The translations under genes and the position numbers were made by a program. A model generated the notes under the pieces. That model did no database searches. It saw only the letters and a program-made list of their open reading frames with translations, and was not told the origin of the DNA. A stretch of 64,000 nucleotides of DNA from Ramlibacter algicola (GTDB taxonomy: Bacteria > Pseudomonadota > Gammaproteobacteria > Burkholderiales > Burkholderiaceae_C). Below are positions 16,687 through 25,334 of this stretch, one piece after another. Position 1 is the stretch's first letter; the number at the start of each line of letters is the position of its first letter. The stretch is taken from contig NZ_JAEDAO010000001.1 of assembly GCF_016641735.1 (NCBI RefSeq), positions 2,294,001 to 2,358,000 on the forward strand. Direction: 5' to 3'.

Positions 16687-17523
16687 TCAGCCGCAGCGGC
16701 CGTCGGCGTTCGACTTGAAGCAGAAGTCGGAGGTGAGGCTCGACGATTCCCAGGGCACCTGCACGCGCCTGGTGTCCTCGGCCACGGCGATGCGCACGCG
16801 CTTGAACAGCTGCTCGATCGGCAGGCCGGGCGTCGGCAGGTTGGCCAGCAGGTGGCGCGCGTAGACGCTGTGCTGGCCGTCCGTGCCGTCGAGCGCCACG
16901 CCGTTCGGCGCGGTCGAGAAGGCAACCAGCGTTCCCACCGGCGCGTCGAGGGTGGCCAGGCCGCCGGGCGTGGCGCCGCGGAACTTCAGGCGCCGGCCGT
17001 CCGGGCCGACGATGACGCCGCCGGCGAACGGGTTCACGCGGCACGCATCGAGCACCACGATGTTGGCGCCAGTGGGGATCGCACTGAGCCGGTCGATGAA
17101 CTCGCCCACGTCCGCGCTCTGCTTCGGGATGTCGTCTTCCGACTTCGGATCGGCGTCGATCGGCACGAGGTAGTTGCGGCCCTTGACCTGCACGCCGTGG
17201 CCTGCATAGAAGAGCATGCGGACCGACGCCTTCGGCGCGCGCACCGAGAACGCGCGCAGGGCTTCGATCAGGTCCGGCAGGCGCGTGTTCTGGCGCAGCG
17301 TCACGTCGTAGCCCAGGCCGCGCAGCGTCGTGGCGATCGCGGCGGCGTCCCCGGGCGGATTCCTCAGCGGCGCGGAGCGGTACGCGCCGTTGCCGATCAC
17401 CAGGGCGACGCGCTGCGCACCGCCGTCGCCGGGGCCGGGGGCCGCGACCGCGGGAACTGTGCGCAGTGCCATGGCACCCACTGCACAGCCCAGCACGGTG
17501 CGGCGGGTCAGCAGCGGCTGCAT
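16687..17523 (-). CDS. TAT-exported caspase-family (C14) protease
   Basis: The 278-residue protein begins with a twin-arginine-type signal (LTRRTVLGC, hydrophobic run, AVAAPG). The caspase domain spans about 37-250, with His109 in FYAGHG and Cys161 in LDACRVNPF. A C-terminal stretch adds three cysteines' worth of possible disulphides in SDFCFKSNADGRC. It is clearly related to the caspase part of the gene at 10226 (same GRNYLVPID and VPW motifs) but has no TssJ tail. The start codon lies 4 bases after the anti-sigma stop and has a GGGAG site, so the two form an operon. Proteolytic activity is inferred from the intact dyad. Confidence 0.85.
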   Translation of the reverse strand: MQPLLTRRTVLGCAVGAMALRTVPAVAAPGPGDGGAQRVALVIGNGAYRSAPLRNPPGDAAAIATTLRGLGYDVTLRQNTRLPDLIEALRAFSVRAPKASVRMLFYAGHGVQVKGRNYLVPIDADPKSEDDIPKQSADVGEFIDRLSAIPTGANIVVLDACRVNPFAGGVIVGPDGRRLKFRGATPGGLATLDAPVGTLVAFSTAPNGVALDGTDGQHSVYARHLLANLPTPGLPIEQLFKRVRIAVAEDTRRVQVPWESSSLTSDFCFKSNADGRCG

Positions 17524-17527
17524 GGCT

Positions 17528-18145
17528 TCACTCCCGCGGCGGAACGCCGGGCGCCAGCGCGGCAGCCTGGACGATGGGGGCCGCCTGCACCCGCTTCAGC
17601 GCTTCGGCCTCGCTGCCGCTCGGCACGCGCAGGTAGTAGTCGCCCAGCTGGCCGGGGCCGCCGGCCAGCTCGCCGCGCACCTGCATCACCAGCAGGCGGA
17701 TGTCGGTTTCCTTCGCGTCGGGCGCGAAGCTGATCTTCAGCATCGGGCCTTCTTCCACGCGCACCGCGTGCAGCGCGCGGATCTCGGCCTCGTTCTCGCG
17801 CATGTCGCCCATCAGCTCCAGGATCACCCCGCCCTGCACGGCCATGATCGCGAGCCCGGCCAGCGCATACGCCGGGCGCATGCCCAGGTTGCCGAAGAAG
17901 GCGCCGACGCGCTCGGCGAAGGTCGGGCGGTCGCCCTGGATGAGGCGCATGGTGCGGGCCAGGCCCACGGTGGCCGGGACGGCTGGCGCGTTCTCCTGCA
18001 CCCGTTGCTGGAGGGAGCGGTACCAGTCCAGCTCGCCCCGCATCTCGGGGTGCTGCTCCAGGTACGCCTCGACGAAGGCGCGATCCTCCGCCCCGATGGA
18101 TCCGTTGACGTACCAGGGAAGCAGTTCTTCGAAACGTTCATTCAT
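17528..18145 (-). CDS. Membrane anti-sigma factor
   Basis: The 205-residue protein has an N-terminal anti-sigma domain (about 1-50, LLPWYVNGSIGAEDRAFVEAYLEQHPEM), one membrane helix (91-112) and a periplasmic C-terminal region. The usual zinc ligands (HxxxCxxC) are missing, so it is a zinc-free variant of the ZAS fold. It lies directly downstream of the ECF sigma gene and shares its strand, the normal pairing. A separate ECF-type box in front of it suggests that the sigma factor drives expression of its own inhibitor. The periplasmic part is a possible target of a regulating protease (inference). Confidence 0.8.
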   Translation of the reverse strand: MNERFEELLPWYVNGSIGAEDRAFVEAYLEQHPEMRGELDWYRSLQQRVQENAPAVPATVGLARTMRLIQGDRPTFAERVGAFFGNLGMRPAYALAGLAIMAVQGGVILELMGDMRENEAEIRALHAVRVEEGPMLKISFAPDAKETDIRLLVMQVRGELAGGPGQLGDYYLRVPSGSEAEALKRVQAAPIVQAAALAPGVPPRE

Positions 18146-18229
18146 GGCGGCGATGCTCCCGTGGTGTGTGCCTGGTCAGGGCCGCGCGGTGGCGGCGCGG
18201 CCGGCCCGTGACGGACCGGTCCCGGCGCT

Positions 18230-18258
18230 GGGTTGCACGGCATCGCCCGGCGGTTCAA
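18230..18258 (-). promoter_or_regulatory. ECF-type promoter box, copy 4 (anti-sigma and caspase operon)
   Basis: The minus strand reads TTGAACCG-N14-GCAACCC between the sigma stop (18297) and the anti-sigma start (18145). It is the same as the other three boxes apart from the first base. Autoregulation of the anti-sigma gene is typical of ECF systems and supports assigning all four boxes to this sigma factor. Confidence 0.75.
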
Positions 18259-18296
18259 TCTTTCTGGGCGCGGCGGTCACGGTGCCCCCGATCCGG

Positions 18297-18893
18297 TCAG
18301 GAGGCGAGCGCGCCGCGGGCGTCGGGAGCACCGCCCTCCCGGCGCAGCAGCCCCTGCAGGCAGTTCTTGATCTTCTGGCGCGCATGGAAGAGGCGCGTCT
18401 TCACCGTCCCCTCGGGGCAGCCCTGGATATCCGCCACCTCGGCCACGCCCAGGCCCTCGTAGAACACGAGGTGCAGGCATTCGCGGTGCTCGTCGGAGAG
18501 CTTGCCCATGCAATGCTGGACGCCGTCGCGGCGCTGCTTCGCGGCCAGCTCGGCGAAGGCGTCGGGCGTGTCCGAGGCCGTGGTGTCGGCGATGTCGTCG
18601 AGATCGGCGTGCACTTCGTCCGGCCGCCGGGACCGGTAGACCATCAGCGCCTTGCGCCGCGCGATGCCGATGAGCCAGGTGGAGAACTGCGAGTCGCCGC
18701 GGAAGCGGTCCGGGTGGCGCCAGATCTCGTACATCGTGTCCGCCACCACTTCCTCGCACCGCGCGTGGTCGTTCAGCATGTTGGCGGCGTACGCATACAC
18801 CCGGCGGCTGAAGGCCTTGTACAGCTTGCGGAACGCGCCCTGGTCTTCGCGGCCGATGCGAACGAGCAACTGGAGGACCTCGTCGTTGTCCAT
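18297..18893 (-). CDS. ECF-family RNA polymerase sigma factor
   Basis: The ATG at 18893 gives 198 residues, the usual ECF length. Region 2 spans about 20-90 (LYKAFSRRVYAYA, EEVVADTMYEIWRHPDRFRG, STWLIGIARRKAL) and region 4 about 125-180 (LSDEHRECLHLVFYEGLGVAEVAD, PEGTVKTRLFHARQKI). Frames reaching 19148 exist but lack the sigma fold. The gene is followed by its anti-sigma factor and is divergent from a small exported protein gene. I saw no copy of the shared promoter box before this gene itself, so its basal expression probably uses another promoter. Confidence 0.9.
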   Translation of the reverse strand: MDNDEVLQLLVRIGREDQGAFRKLYKAFSRRVYAYAANMLNDHARCEEVVADTMYEIWRHPDRFRGDSQFSTWLIGIARRKALMVYRSRRPDEVHADLDDIADTTASDTPDAFAELAAKQRRDGVQHCMGKLSDEHRECLHLVFYEGLGVAEVADIQGCPEGTVKTRLFHARQKIKNCLQGLLRREGGAPDARGALAS

Positions 18894-19019
18894 GGGGAAG
18901 TGCCGGGGGGCTGGCCCAATATAGCGGCGAGCCGGCCGCGCGAGAAGGGCGCGCGATGCGGGCGCTGATCGCGGCGCCACCGACGCCGTTTCGGGTCCTC
19001 CCCCAACGAATTCCCCGAA

Positions 19020-19038
19020 GGAACCGCCGCGAAGTTCC
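19020..19038. promoter_or_regulatory. GGAAC-N9-GTTCC inverted repeat in divergent region
   Basis: The 273 bases between the ECF sigma start (18893) and the gene at 19167 hold this small dyad and otherwise nothing I recognise. It could be an operator for one of the two divergent genes; the evidence is only its symmetry and position. Confidence 0.25.
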
Positions 19039-19166
19039 GAGCGGTCGCTCCCGGCCGTCGAGCGGCATCGCGGGCGACGAGCGTGCCGTTCGCGCCGTTC
19101 CAACGGGCTGGCCCCGGTGGATGGGCCGCCAGATACTTCCTGCAACAACTGTCACGAGGAGTGCGC

Positions 19167-19643
19167 ATGAAGGTCTCGAACCACCAGGTTGCCGGATCCA
19201 ACGGGATGCGGCTTCGGACGTGCCTTGCGTCGATGGCCCTGGCCATCACGGCGCTCCAGGCGGGAGTGGCATCCGCGCAAGCGGTCCAACCCGGGGCGCT
19301 CGCCCAGCGTGAATACGATGACGCCGTTGCGACCTTCAAGGCCGGCCGCACCTCCGAGGCCTTCGGTCGCTTCATGGACCTGGCCAATCGCGGCGACGCC
19401 GACGCGGCCCGCATCGCGCTGTTCATGAACCAGTACGGAGCCACGCTGTACGGCAAGTATTGGGACGTGCTGCCGCGGGACGTGGACTACTGGCAGCAGC
19501 TGGTGCGCAACAGCGGCACTGCCGCGCGACCGGTCGCCGAGTTCCAGCCGCTGGTCGTGGGATCGCGCAAGCCGGGGACGCGCGTGGCCGTCGCCAGGAA
19601 CACCGCGACGCCGGCGCTGCAGAAGGTCGTCGCCCGCCAGTGA
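19167..19643 (+). CDS. Exported small protein, TPR/Sel1-like, unknown
   Basis: The ATG at 19167 has GAGGAG upstream; 158 residues. A signal sequence (about 15-38, ending VASAQA) precedes a helical segment YDDAVATFKAGRTSEAFGRFMDLANRGDADAARIAL, here read as residues 49-84, which resembles a single Sel1/TPR unit. The rest (YWQQLVRN, RPVAEFQPLVVG) is not recognised. It is divergent from the ECF sigma gene and may respond to the same envelope conditions, but has no copy of the shared box. Confidence 0.65.
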   Translation: MKVSNHQVAGSNGMRLRTCLASMALAITALQAGVASAQAVQPGALAQREYDDAVATFKAGRTSEAFGRFMDLANRGDADAARIALFMNQYGATLYGKYWDVLPRDVDYWQQLVRNSGTAARPVAEFQPLVVGSRKPGTRVAVARNTATPALQKVVARQ

Positions 19644-19791
19644 GGCGGTGCACGCAGCCGACGCGTCAACGCGACACACCGCCGCGTTACAGCCACTCAC
19701 GAGTGATACCGGATGGGCTGTCGTGGCATCCTAGGGATGCTCGCCGCCAAGGCGCATGGGAGCCGGACCCGCCGGCAGTGATGGAGGAGCG

Positions 19792-20265
19792 ATGAAAAGC
19801 AAAGCAGTAGCCGCCGCGGCAATCGCGGTGGGCGCCCTGTGGGGCACGACGGCCCTGGCCGCGGAACCGGCCCGCGTGACGGCCAAGGAAGCGGAGACGA
19901 TGGTGCGCAAGGGCGTGGCCTACATCAAGGCCACCCCGCGTGACAAGGCGATGGCCGACATCACCGACCCGAAGGGCGCCTTCGTGGACCGCGAGTTGTA
20001 CCTGACCGTGTACGACATGAAGGGCAACGCGCTGGCGCACGGGGCGAACGCGAAGTTCGTGGGCAAGAACCTGATCGAGCTGCGCGACGGCAACGGCAAG
20101 GAGCACATCCGCGAGCGGATGGAGATGGCCAAGACCAAGTCCACGTTCTGGCAGGACTTCACCTTCCTGAACCCGGTGACCAAGAAGATCGAGCCGAAGC
20201 AGATGTACTGCGAGAAGACGCCCGACGAACTGGTCGTCTGCGGCGGCATCTACAAGCCCGCCTGA
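19792..20265 (+). CDS. Exported single Cache-domain protein
   Basis: The ATG at 19792 is preceded by GGAGGAG; 157 residues. A signal peptide (1-23, ending ALAAEP) is followed by a single Cache (sCache_2-like) domain with YLTVYDMKGNALAHG, NLIELRDGNGKEHIRERM and the final YCEKTPDELVVCGGIY. Such periplasmic Cache proteins often bind small ligands and sit beside chemoreceptors; this one is 84 bases upstream of a receptor gene. A hairpin follows at 20277. Confidence 0.85.
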   Translation: MKSKAVAAAAIAVGALWGTTALAAEPARVTAKEAETMVRKGVAYIKATPRDKAMADITDPKGAFVDRELYLTVYDMKGNALAHGANAKFVGKNLIELRDGNGKEHIRERMEMAKTKSTFWQDFTFLNPVTKKIEPKQMYCEKTPDELVVCGGIYKPA

Positions 20266-20276
20266 CGGCATGTCCC

Positions 20277-20297
20277 CCGGGCGGCGCTGCCGCCCGG
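20277..20297 (+). terminator. GC-rich hairpin after Cache protein gene
   Basis: A perfect 9-bp stem (CCGGGCGGC / GCCGCCCGG) with loop GCT lies 12 bases after the stop codon. There is no T-run, so it may be a weak terminator or an mRNA-stabilising hairpin. Confidence 0.4.
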
Positions 20298-20349
20298 CCC
20301 TCCTGATCCCGGGTGCTCGCGGCCCGCGCCTGGCCCCACGGCTGAAGCA

Positions 20350-22050
20350 ATGAAAATCTGGCACAAGATCATGATCGCGCCCGCCCTCGCGATCGCGTTC
20401 CTCCTGGGGTTCGGCGCCATCGCGTACGGCGTGGTGCGCCAGCAGAACGCCGCGATGGAGGACATGGTCCAGAAGCGCATGGAGGGCGTCTCCATCGCGC
20501 TGGACGCTTCGCAGCACCTCGCGGAGGTGCACTCCGGCGTCTACCGGCTGTTCACCTGGCTGGCCAACATGGACGAGGGCAAGGTCCGCGAGGCGGTGGG
20601 CAAGCAGAACGCGCGCGTCGACGGCATCGCCGACGAACTGCGCAAGCTGCGGCAGCAGAACGACCTGGGCGAGGAGCAGGGCCGGATCATCGACGGCGTC
20701 CTGCCGCTGGTGGCCAAGTACCGCAAGCTGACCGCGGACGCCATCGACCTGGGCACGATCGACGTCGCCACGGGTGCCATGCTGATGCAGTCGGCCGACA
20801 AGCATTACCTGGACATCGACAAGCAGGTCGAGCAGCTGGTCACGCTGCAGCGCAAGGCCGCGGCCGACGACTACGAAAGCTCGACCGCCGCGGCCCGCCG
20901 CGGCGTGATCCTGTTGATCGCCACGCTGGTTCTCGCGACGGCGATCGCGTTCACCGTGTCGCTGTCCATGAGCCGTGCCATCGTGCGCCCGCTCAACGTC
21001 GCCATCGAGGCGGCGGCGCGCATCGCCGACGGCGACCTGGGCACCGACGTCGAGGTGCGCGGTACCGACGAGACGGCCGACCTGCTGCGCGCGCTGGCCA
21101 CGATGGCGCACAACCTGCGCCAGCTGGTGGGCGAGGTCGCCGATGGCGCCCGCGTGGTGGCCGAGACCAGCGGGCAGATCGCGCAGGGCAACCTGGACCT
21201 GTCGCAGCGCACCGAGGAACAGGCCAGCACGCTGGAGGAAACCGCCAGCTCGATGGAGGAACTCACGTCCACCGTCTCGCTGAACGCGCAGAACGCCAAG
21301 CAGGCCAGCCAGCTCGCGATCGGCGCGTCGGACATCGCGCGCCAGGGCGGCGAAGCCGTGGGGCAGGTCGTCAGCACCATGAGCGGCATCTCGGCCTCGT
21401 CGCGCCGCATCTCCGACATCATCGGCGTGATCGACGGCATCGCCTTCCAGACCAACATCCTGGCCCTCAACGCCGCCGTCGAAGCGGCGCGTGCGGGGGA
21501 GCAGGGCCGCGGCTTCGCGGTGGTCGCCGCCGAGGTGCGCAACCTCGCGCAGCGCAGCGCCGCGTCCGCCAAGGAAATCAAGGCCCTCATCGGCGAGTCG
21601 GTCGACCAGGTCGACAGCGGCGCCCGCCTGGTGCAGGACGCCGGCAAGACGATGGAAGGCATCGTCGTGGCCGCCAAGAAGGTGAGCGACCTGATCGCCG
21701 AGATCGCCGCCGCCTGCGCCGAGCAGGACGCGGGGATCCAGCAGGTCAACACCGCGGTCAGCCAGATGGACATCGTGGTGCAGCAGAACGCTTCCCTCGT
21801 GGAAGAAGCCGCGGCCGCCACCGAATCGATGAAGGAGCAGTCCGGTTCGCTGCTGCAGCTCGTGTCGCGCTTCAGGCTCGGCAACGAGGAAGCGCTCGCG
21901 CAGGGCGCTTCGGCATCCGTCCAGGAGCAGCCCGCGCCGAAGATCGTCCCGATCCAGACGCGTCCGCGCGCCAGGGCGGTGCCGGTGCTCTCGACGGCGG
22001 CGGCCGTTCCGCCGCGGCGCACCGCGAACTCCCAGTGGCAGGAATTTTGA
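20350..22050 (+). CDS. Methyl-accepting chemotaxis protein with WQEF tail
   Basis: The 566-residue receptor has a membrane helix (about 8-28), a periplasmic four-helix-type sensor (29-184), a second helix (185-207), a HAMP domain (208-260) and a full signalling domain with the conserved hairpin tip [20 protein letters not shown] in the 350-390 region. It ends in NSQWQEF, a pentapeptide like those that tether CheR and CheB in enteric receptors. It opens the chemosensory cluster and is followed within 11 bases by a kinase gene. Confidence 0.95.
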   Translation: MKIWHKIMIAPALAIAFLLGFGAIAYGVVRQQNAAMEDMVQKRMEGVSIALDASQHLAEVHSGVYRLFTWLANMDEGKVREAVGKQNARVDGIADELRKLRQQNDLGEEQGRIIDGVLPLVAKYRKLTADAIDLGTIDVATGAMLMQSADKHYLDIDKQVEQLVTLQRKAAADDYESSTAAARRGVILLIATLVLATAIAFTVSLSMSRAIVRPLNVAIEAAARIADGDLGTDVEVRGTDETADLLRALATMAHNLRQLVGEVADGARVVAETSGQIAQGNLDLSQRTEEQASTLEETASSMEELTSTVSLNAQNAKQASQLAIGASDIARQGGEAVGQVVSTMSGISASSRRISDIIGVIDGIAFQTNILALNAAVEAARAGEQGRGFAVVAAEVRNLAQRSAASAKEIKALIGESVDQVDSGARLVQDAGKTMEGIVVAAKKVSDLIAEIAAACAEQDAGIQQVNTAVSQMDIVVQQNASLVEEAAAATESMKEQSGSLLQLVSRFRLGNEEALAQGASASVQEQPAPKIVPIQTRPRARAVPVLSTAAAVPPRRTANSQWQEF

Positions 22051-22060
22051 ACCGCGAAGC

Positions 22061-23755
22061 GTGACCGTGCGCGGCCAACCGGACTTCCCGCCCACCGAAG
22101 CGGCCTCGCTCGACGAGGTCTTCGCCATGCGCGACCGCGAGTTCGCGCGCGACGAAGCCGCGCCGGAGTTCGCTCCGACCGAAGCGGTGCCGATGGAGGC
22201 ATTGTTCGGGCTGCCGTCCGCCGAGGCGGAGCCGTCGCGCTCGTTCGCCAGCTCCGTGCTGCCCGAGCCGGCGCCGGGCACGATCGCCACCTTCCTGTAC
22301 GCCCGCGTGCACGGCTTCAACGCCGCGTGCCAGACCCTGGCCGGCCCCGAGCTCACCACATTCGTCAACGACGTGCGCCGCGCGCTGTCGTCCTCGGCCG
22401 GCAAGCTGGGCGGCGAGATCGCCGCACGGCGGCCCGATTCCATCCTCTGCGCCTTCACGCACGACGAGGACGACAAGCTGCCCACGCACGCCAAGCGCGC
22501 GCTGCACGCGTCCATCCTCATCGTCCACGAGCTGACGCAGGTCGCCGAGCGCGTCGCGCCGCAACTGCAGGCTGCCGGCTTGCCGCCGCTGGCGGTCGCC
22601 GTCGGCGTGCACCTCGGCGCCGGCGAAGTCGTGCCGCGTGCGACCACCACCGAGCGCATGGTCCACGCCACCGGCGAAGCGGTCGAGATCGCACGCATGC
22701 TCGAGAGCGTGGCCGACGACCTGCGCTGGGGCATCGCCGCGTCCGCGGGCACGCGGCAGGCCGCGGGCACCCGCGTCGACAGCGGCCGCAGCGGCAGCGT
22801 CGCACTGCCCGACGACAGCTTCCTCGAACTGACCGAGATCAGCGGCCTGGTCCCGCGCCAGGGGTCGACGACCCCCGCCAGCCACTACGAAGCGCTGCGC
22901 GCGTCCATCCAGCGCAACCAGCACGCATTGCAGTCGCGCCCCGGCGTCGCCAGCCGCGCCGGCCACCTGCTGGTGGAAGACTTCCGCGTGCTGCGCAAGA
23001 TCGGCGAGGGCGGCAATGCCACCGTGTTCCTGGCCGCGCCCGCCGGCGGCGGGCCGACGCAGGTGCTGAAGGTCCTGCGCCTGGACGGGCCCGAGGGCGA
23101 CATGGGGCTGCACCGCTTCATGCAGGAATACGCGCTGATCGCCAAGATCGACCATCCCAACGTGGCGCGCTTCTTCCGCCAGGGCTTCTGGGTCGGCAAC
23201 GCCTACATCGCGATGGAGTACTTCCCGCTCGGCGACCTGCGCAGCCGCATGCGCCGCCCGCTCGACCCCGGCGTCGCGATGTACTACCTGCGGCAGGTGG
23301 CAGCGGGTCTCGAAGCGATCCACGAAGCGGGCATCGTCCACCGCGACGTGAAGCCGGACAACGTCATGCTGCGGCAGGACGGCATCGTCGCCATCGCCGA
23401 CTTCGGCGTCGCCAAGCAGGTCGCGATGCTGATCACCGACACGGGCGCCGGCGACGTCGTCGGCACGCCGTACTACCTGAGTCCCGAGCAGGCACTGGGC
23501 CGCCGCGTCGACGCGCGGTCCGACCTGTACAGCCTGGGCGTGATGGCCTACGAGATGCTCACCGGCGGCAAGCCGTACCACGCCTCGTCGGCCGAAGAAC
23601 TCCTGCGCCTGCACATCGAGGCGCCCGTGCCCACGCTGCCGCGGCAGCACGAGCCGTTCCAGCCGGTGCTGGACCGCCTGATGGCCAAGGACCCCGCGCA
23701 GCGCTATCCGTCCGCGGCCGCGCTGCTGGAAGACCTGGACCGGTTGGCCGCATGA
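22061..23755 (+). CDS. Ser/Thr kinase with N-terminal degenerate class III cyclase domain
   Basis: The GTG start gives 564 residues. Residues about 75-265 look like a class III nucleotide cyclase fold, but the first metal-binding Asp is replaced (ARVHGFN where cyclases have AD-x-GF), so it is probably a non-catalytic sensor. The kinase domain follows: glycine loop at 315-320 (GEGGNA), Lys337, HRD at 427-429 and DFG at 447-449, all intact. It sits between a chemoreceptor gene and a second kinase, with which it overlaps by four bases (ATGA). A link between Ser/Thr phosphorylation and chemotaxis signalling is inferred from this placement. Confidence 0.85.
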   Translation: MTVRGQPDFPPTEAASLDEVFAMRDREFARDEAAPEFAPTEAVPMEALFGLPSAEAEPSRSFASSVLPEPAPGTIATFLYARVHGFNAACQTLAGPELTTFVNDVRRALSSSAGKLGGEIAARRPDSILCAFTHDEDDKLPTHAKRALHASILIVHELTQVAERVAPQLQAAGLPPLAVAVGVHLGAGEVVPRATTTERMVHATGEAVEIARMLESVADDLRWGIAASAGTRQAAGTRVDSGRSGSVALPDDSFLELTEISGLVPRQGSTTPASHYEALRASIQRNQHALQSRPGVASRAGHLLVEDFRVLRKIGEGGNATVFLAAPAGGGPTQVLKVLRLDGPEGDMGLHRFMQEYALIAKIDHPNVARFFRQGFWVGNAYIAMEYFPLGDLRSRMRRPLDPGVAMYYLRQVAAGLEAIHEAGIVHRDVKPDNVMLRQDGIVAIADFGVAKQVAMLITDTGAGDVVGTPYYLSPEQALGRRVDARSDLYSLGVMAYEMLTGGKPYHASSAEELLRLHIEAPVPTLPRQHEPFQPVLDRLMAKDPAQRYPSAAALLEDLDRLAA

Positions 23756-24483
23756 GTGAATCCGTGATGCAGTTGCGCGCGGCCGCGGCCGTGCTCGGAC
23801 GCGGCCGGCATTCGATCGTCGTCGCCGACCGTTTCGACGGCCTCGATCGCGCGCTCAAGATCTCGCACGCGTCGTCGCTCGCGCACGAGGCGACGCTGCT
23901 TCGCGCGCTCGCGCATCCGCACGTCGTCCGCCTGCACGCCGAAGGCCAGGACGACCGGGGTGCCTGGCTGGCGCTCGAACGGTGCGAATGCGCCACGCAT
24001 GGCCAGGTGCCCGAGACGGTCGCCCGCGCGTGGCTGCGGCAAGCCGCCGGCGCGCTCGCGCACGTGCACGCGCGCGGCTTCGTGCACCGTGACGTCAAGC
24101 CTGCCAACCTGCTCGTGCGCACCGACGGCTCGCTGGCGCTGGCGGATTTCGGGTCCGCCGTGCGGATCGGCGAGGGCGCGTCCGACGCCACGGCGGCCGG
24201 CTCGCCACGCCACGCCGCGCCCGAACAATCGGCCGGGTCGCCGGCCAGCCCGGGTGCGGACGTCTACGCGCTCGGCACCGTCCTGCACGAGTGGCTCACC
24301 GGCGAACCCGCGTTCCCCGGCGAAACCGCGGCCGAACTGGCCGCGCAGCATCTCGTGGCCCCCATTCCCCGGCTGCTCGCGCCCGTCGCGCAGTGGCAGC
24401 CGCTGCTCGACGCGATGCTGGCCAAGCGGCCGGCGGCGCGCCTGGCCGACGGCGCCGCCGTCCTCTCCTGGAAGCTCCCGTGA
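23752..24483 (+). CDS. Small Ser/Thr protein kinase
   Basis: A minimal kinase of 243 residues with glycine-rich loop LGRGRHSIV, catalytic Lys in ALKIS, HRDVKPANLL and DFGSA. It has no extra domain and no membrane helix. The activation loop is short (AAGSPRHAAPEQ). Start and stop codons overlap both neighbours, so the three genes form a tightly coupled unit. Its substrate may be one of the receiver proteins or receptors in this cluster; nothing in the sequence proves it. Confidence 0.85.
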   Translation: MSESVMQLRAAAAVLGRGRHSIVVADRFDGLDRALKISHASSLAHEATLLRALAHPHVVRLHAEGQDDRGAWLALERCECATHGQVPETVARAWLRQAAGALAHVHARGFVHRDVKPANLLVRTDGSLALADFGSAVRIGEGASDATAAGSPRHAAPEQSAGSPASPGADVYALGTVLHEWLTGEPAFPGETAAELAAQHLVAPIPRLLAPVAQWQPLLDAMLAKRPAARLADGAAVLSWKLP

Positions 24484-25334
24484 CTCCATCCGACCACTAC
24501 CTCGTCGACGTGATCGGCTTCGCCGACGTCGAGCGGTCCATGCTCGCCAGCATCTTCGCGCTGGCGGCACGCCGCGATCCCGGCTTCGCGCAGTTCGACC
24601 CCGGCAGCAGCGGCGGCCGCACGCCCGACCTGTACCTCGTCGACGCCGAGAACCCGGAAGCACTGGGCGAGTTCAAGGCGCTGCGCAAGCGCGCCAACCT
24701 GCCCGCCGTGCTGATCGGCACCAGCTCGCACGGCACCGGCTGCCCCGTGCTGCCGCGTCCGCTGCAGTGGGCGCGCCTTCTGCAGGCGCTGGACGACCTC
24801 GTGTCGTCGAACGACGACGTCGCGATCGCGCCGCCGCCCGCGCCCGCGGTCGACCCGCGCCGCAGCCTGCCGGGGCTCGCCCGTTCCAACGCACCGCAAG
24901 GCGCGGTCGCGGCGGCGGGCCAGCGGATGATGGGCGACACGGTGCTCGTCGTCGACGACAACGCCACCGTGCGCGCCTTCATGCAGGCCAAGCTCGCGCC
25001 CTTCGGCTTCGACGTCGACTTCGCCGAGACCGGCGAGGAAGCGATCGGCCTGTCCGGCCAGAACGAATACACCTGCGTGTTCCTCGACGTCGTGCTGCCG
25101 GGCATCGACGGCTACCAGGTCTGCAAGCTGATCAAGTCGAACAAGCAGGCGATCAAGAAGACCGCGGTGGTCATGCTCACCAGCCGCAGCTCGCCGTTCG
25201 ACAAGCTGCGCGGCTCGCTCGCCGGCTGCGACGAGTACCTCACCAAGCCGCTCGACGAGGACCGCCTGCTGGAGGTCATCGCCAAGTTCCTGCCCAGCGG
25301 GCGCAAGCAGGCCGAAAGGGCATCGCGCAAATGA
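24480..25334 (+). CDS. Two-receiver response regulator (PilG-like C-terminal receiver)
   Basis: The GTG at 24480 overlaps the preceding stop (GTGA). Of 284 residues, about 5-110 resemble a degenerate receiver (DLYLVDAENPEALGEF) and about 153-275 form a typical receiver with phosphoacceptor Asp203, plus TSR and K in LTKP. The C-terminal part resembles PilG of twitching-motility systems. No output domain follows, so it should act by protein contact. It overlaps the next receiver gene by four bases. Confidence 0.85.
   Translation: MTPSDHYLVDVIGFADVERSMLASIFALAARRDPGFAQFDPGSSGGRTPDLYLVDAENPEALGEFKALRKRANLPAVLIGTSSHGTGCPVLPRPLQWARLLQALDDLVSSNDDVAIAPPPAPAVDPRRSLPGLARSNAPQGAVAAAGQRMMGDTVLVVDDNATVRAFMQAKLAPFGFDVDFAETGEEAIGLSGQNEYTCVFLDVVLPGIDGYQVCKLIKSNKQAIKKTAVVMLTSRSSPFDKLRGSLAGCDEYLTKPLDEDRLLEVIAKFLPSGRKQAERASRK

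Noticed and set aside
18894..19166. A copy of the ECF box in front of the sigma gene itself
   Set aside because: I searched both strands of this gap by eye and found only a GGAAC/GTTCC dyad, not the paired blocks.
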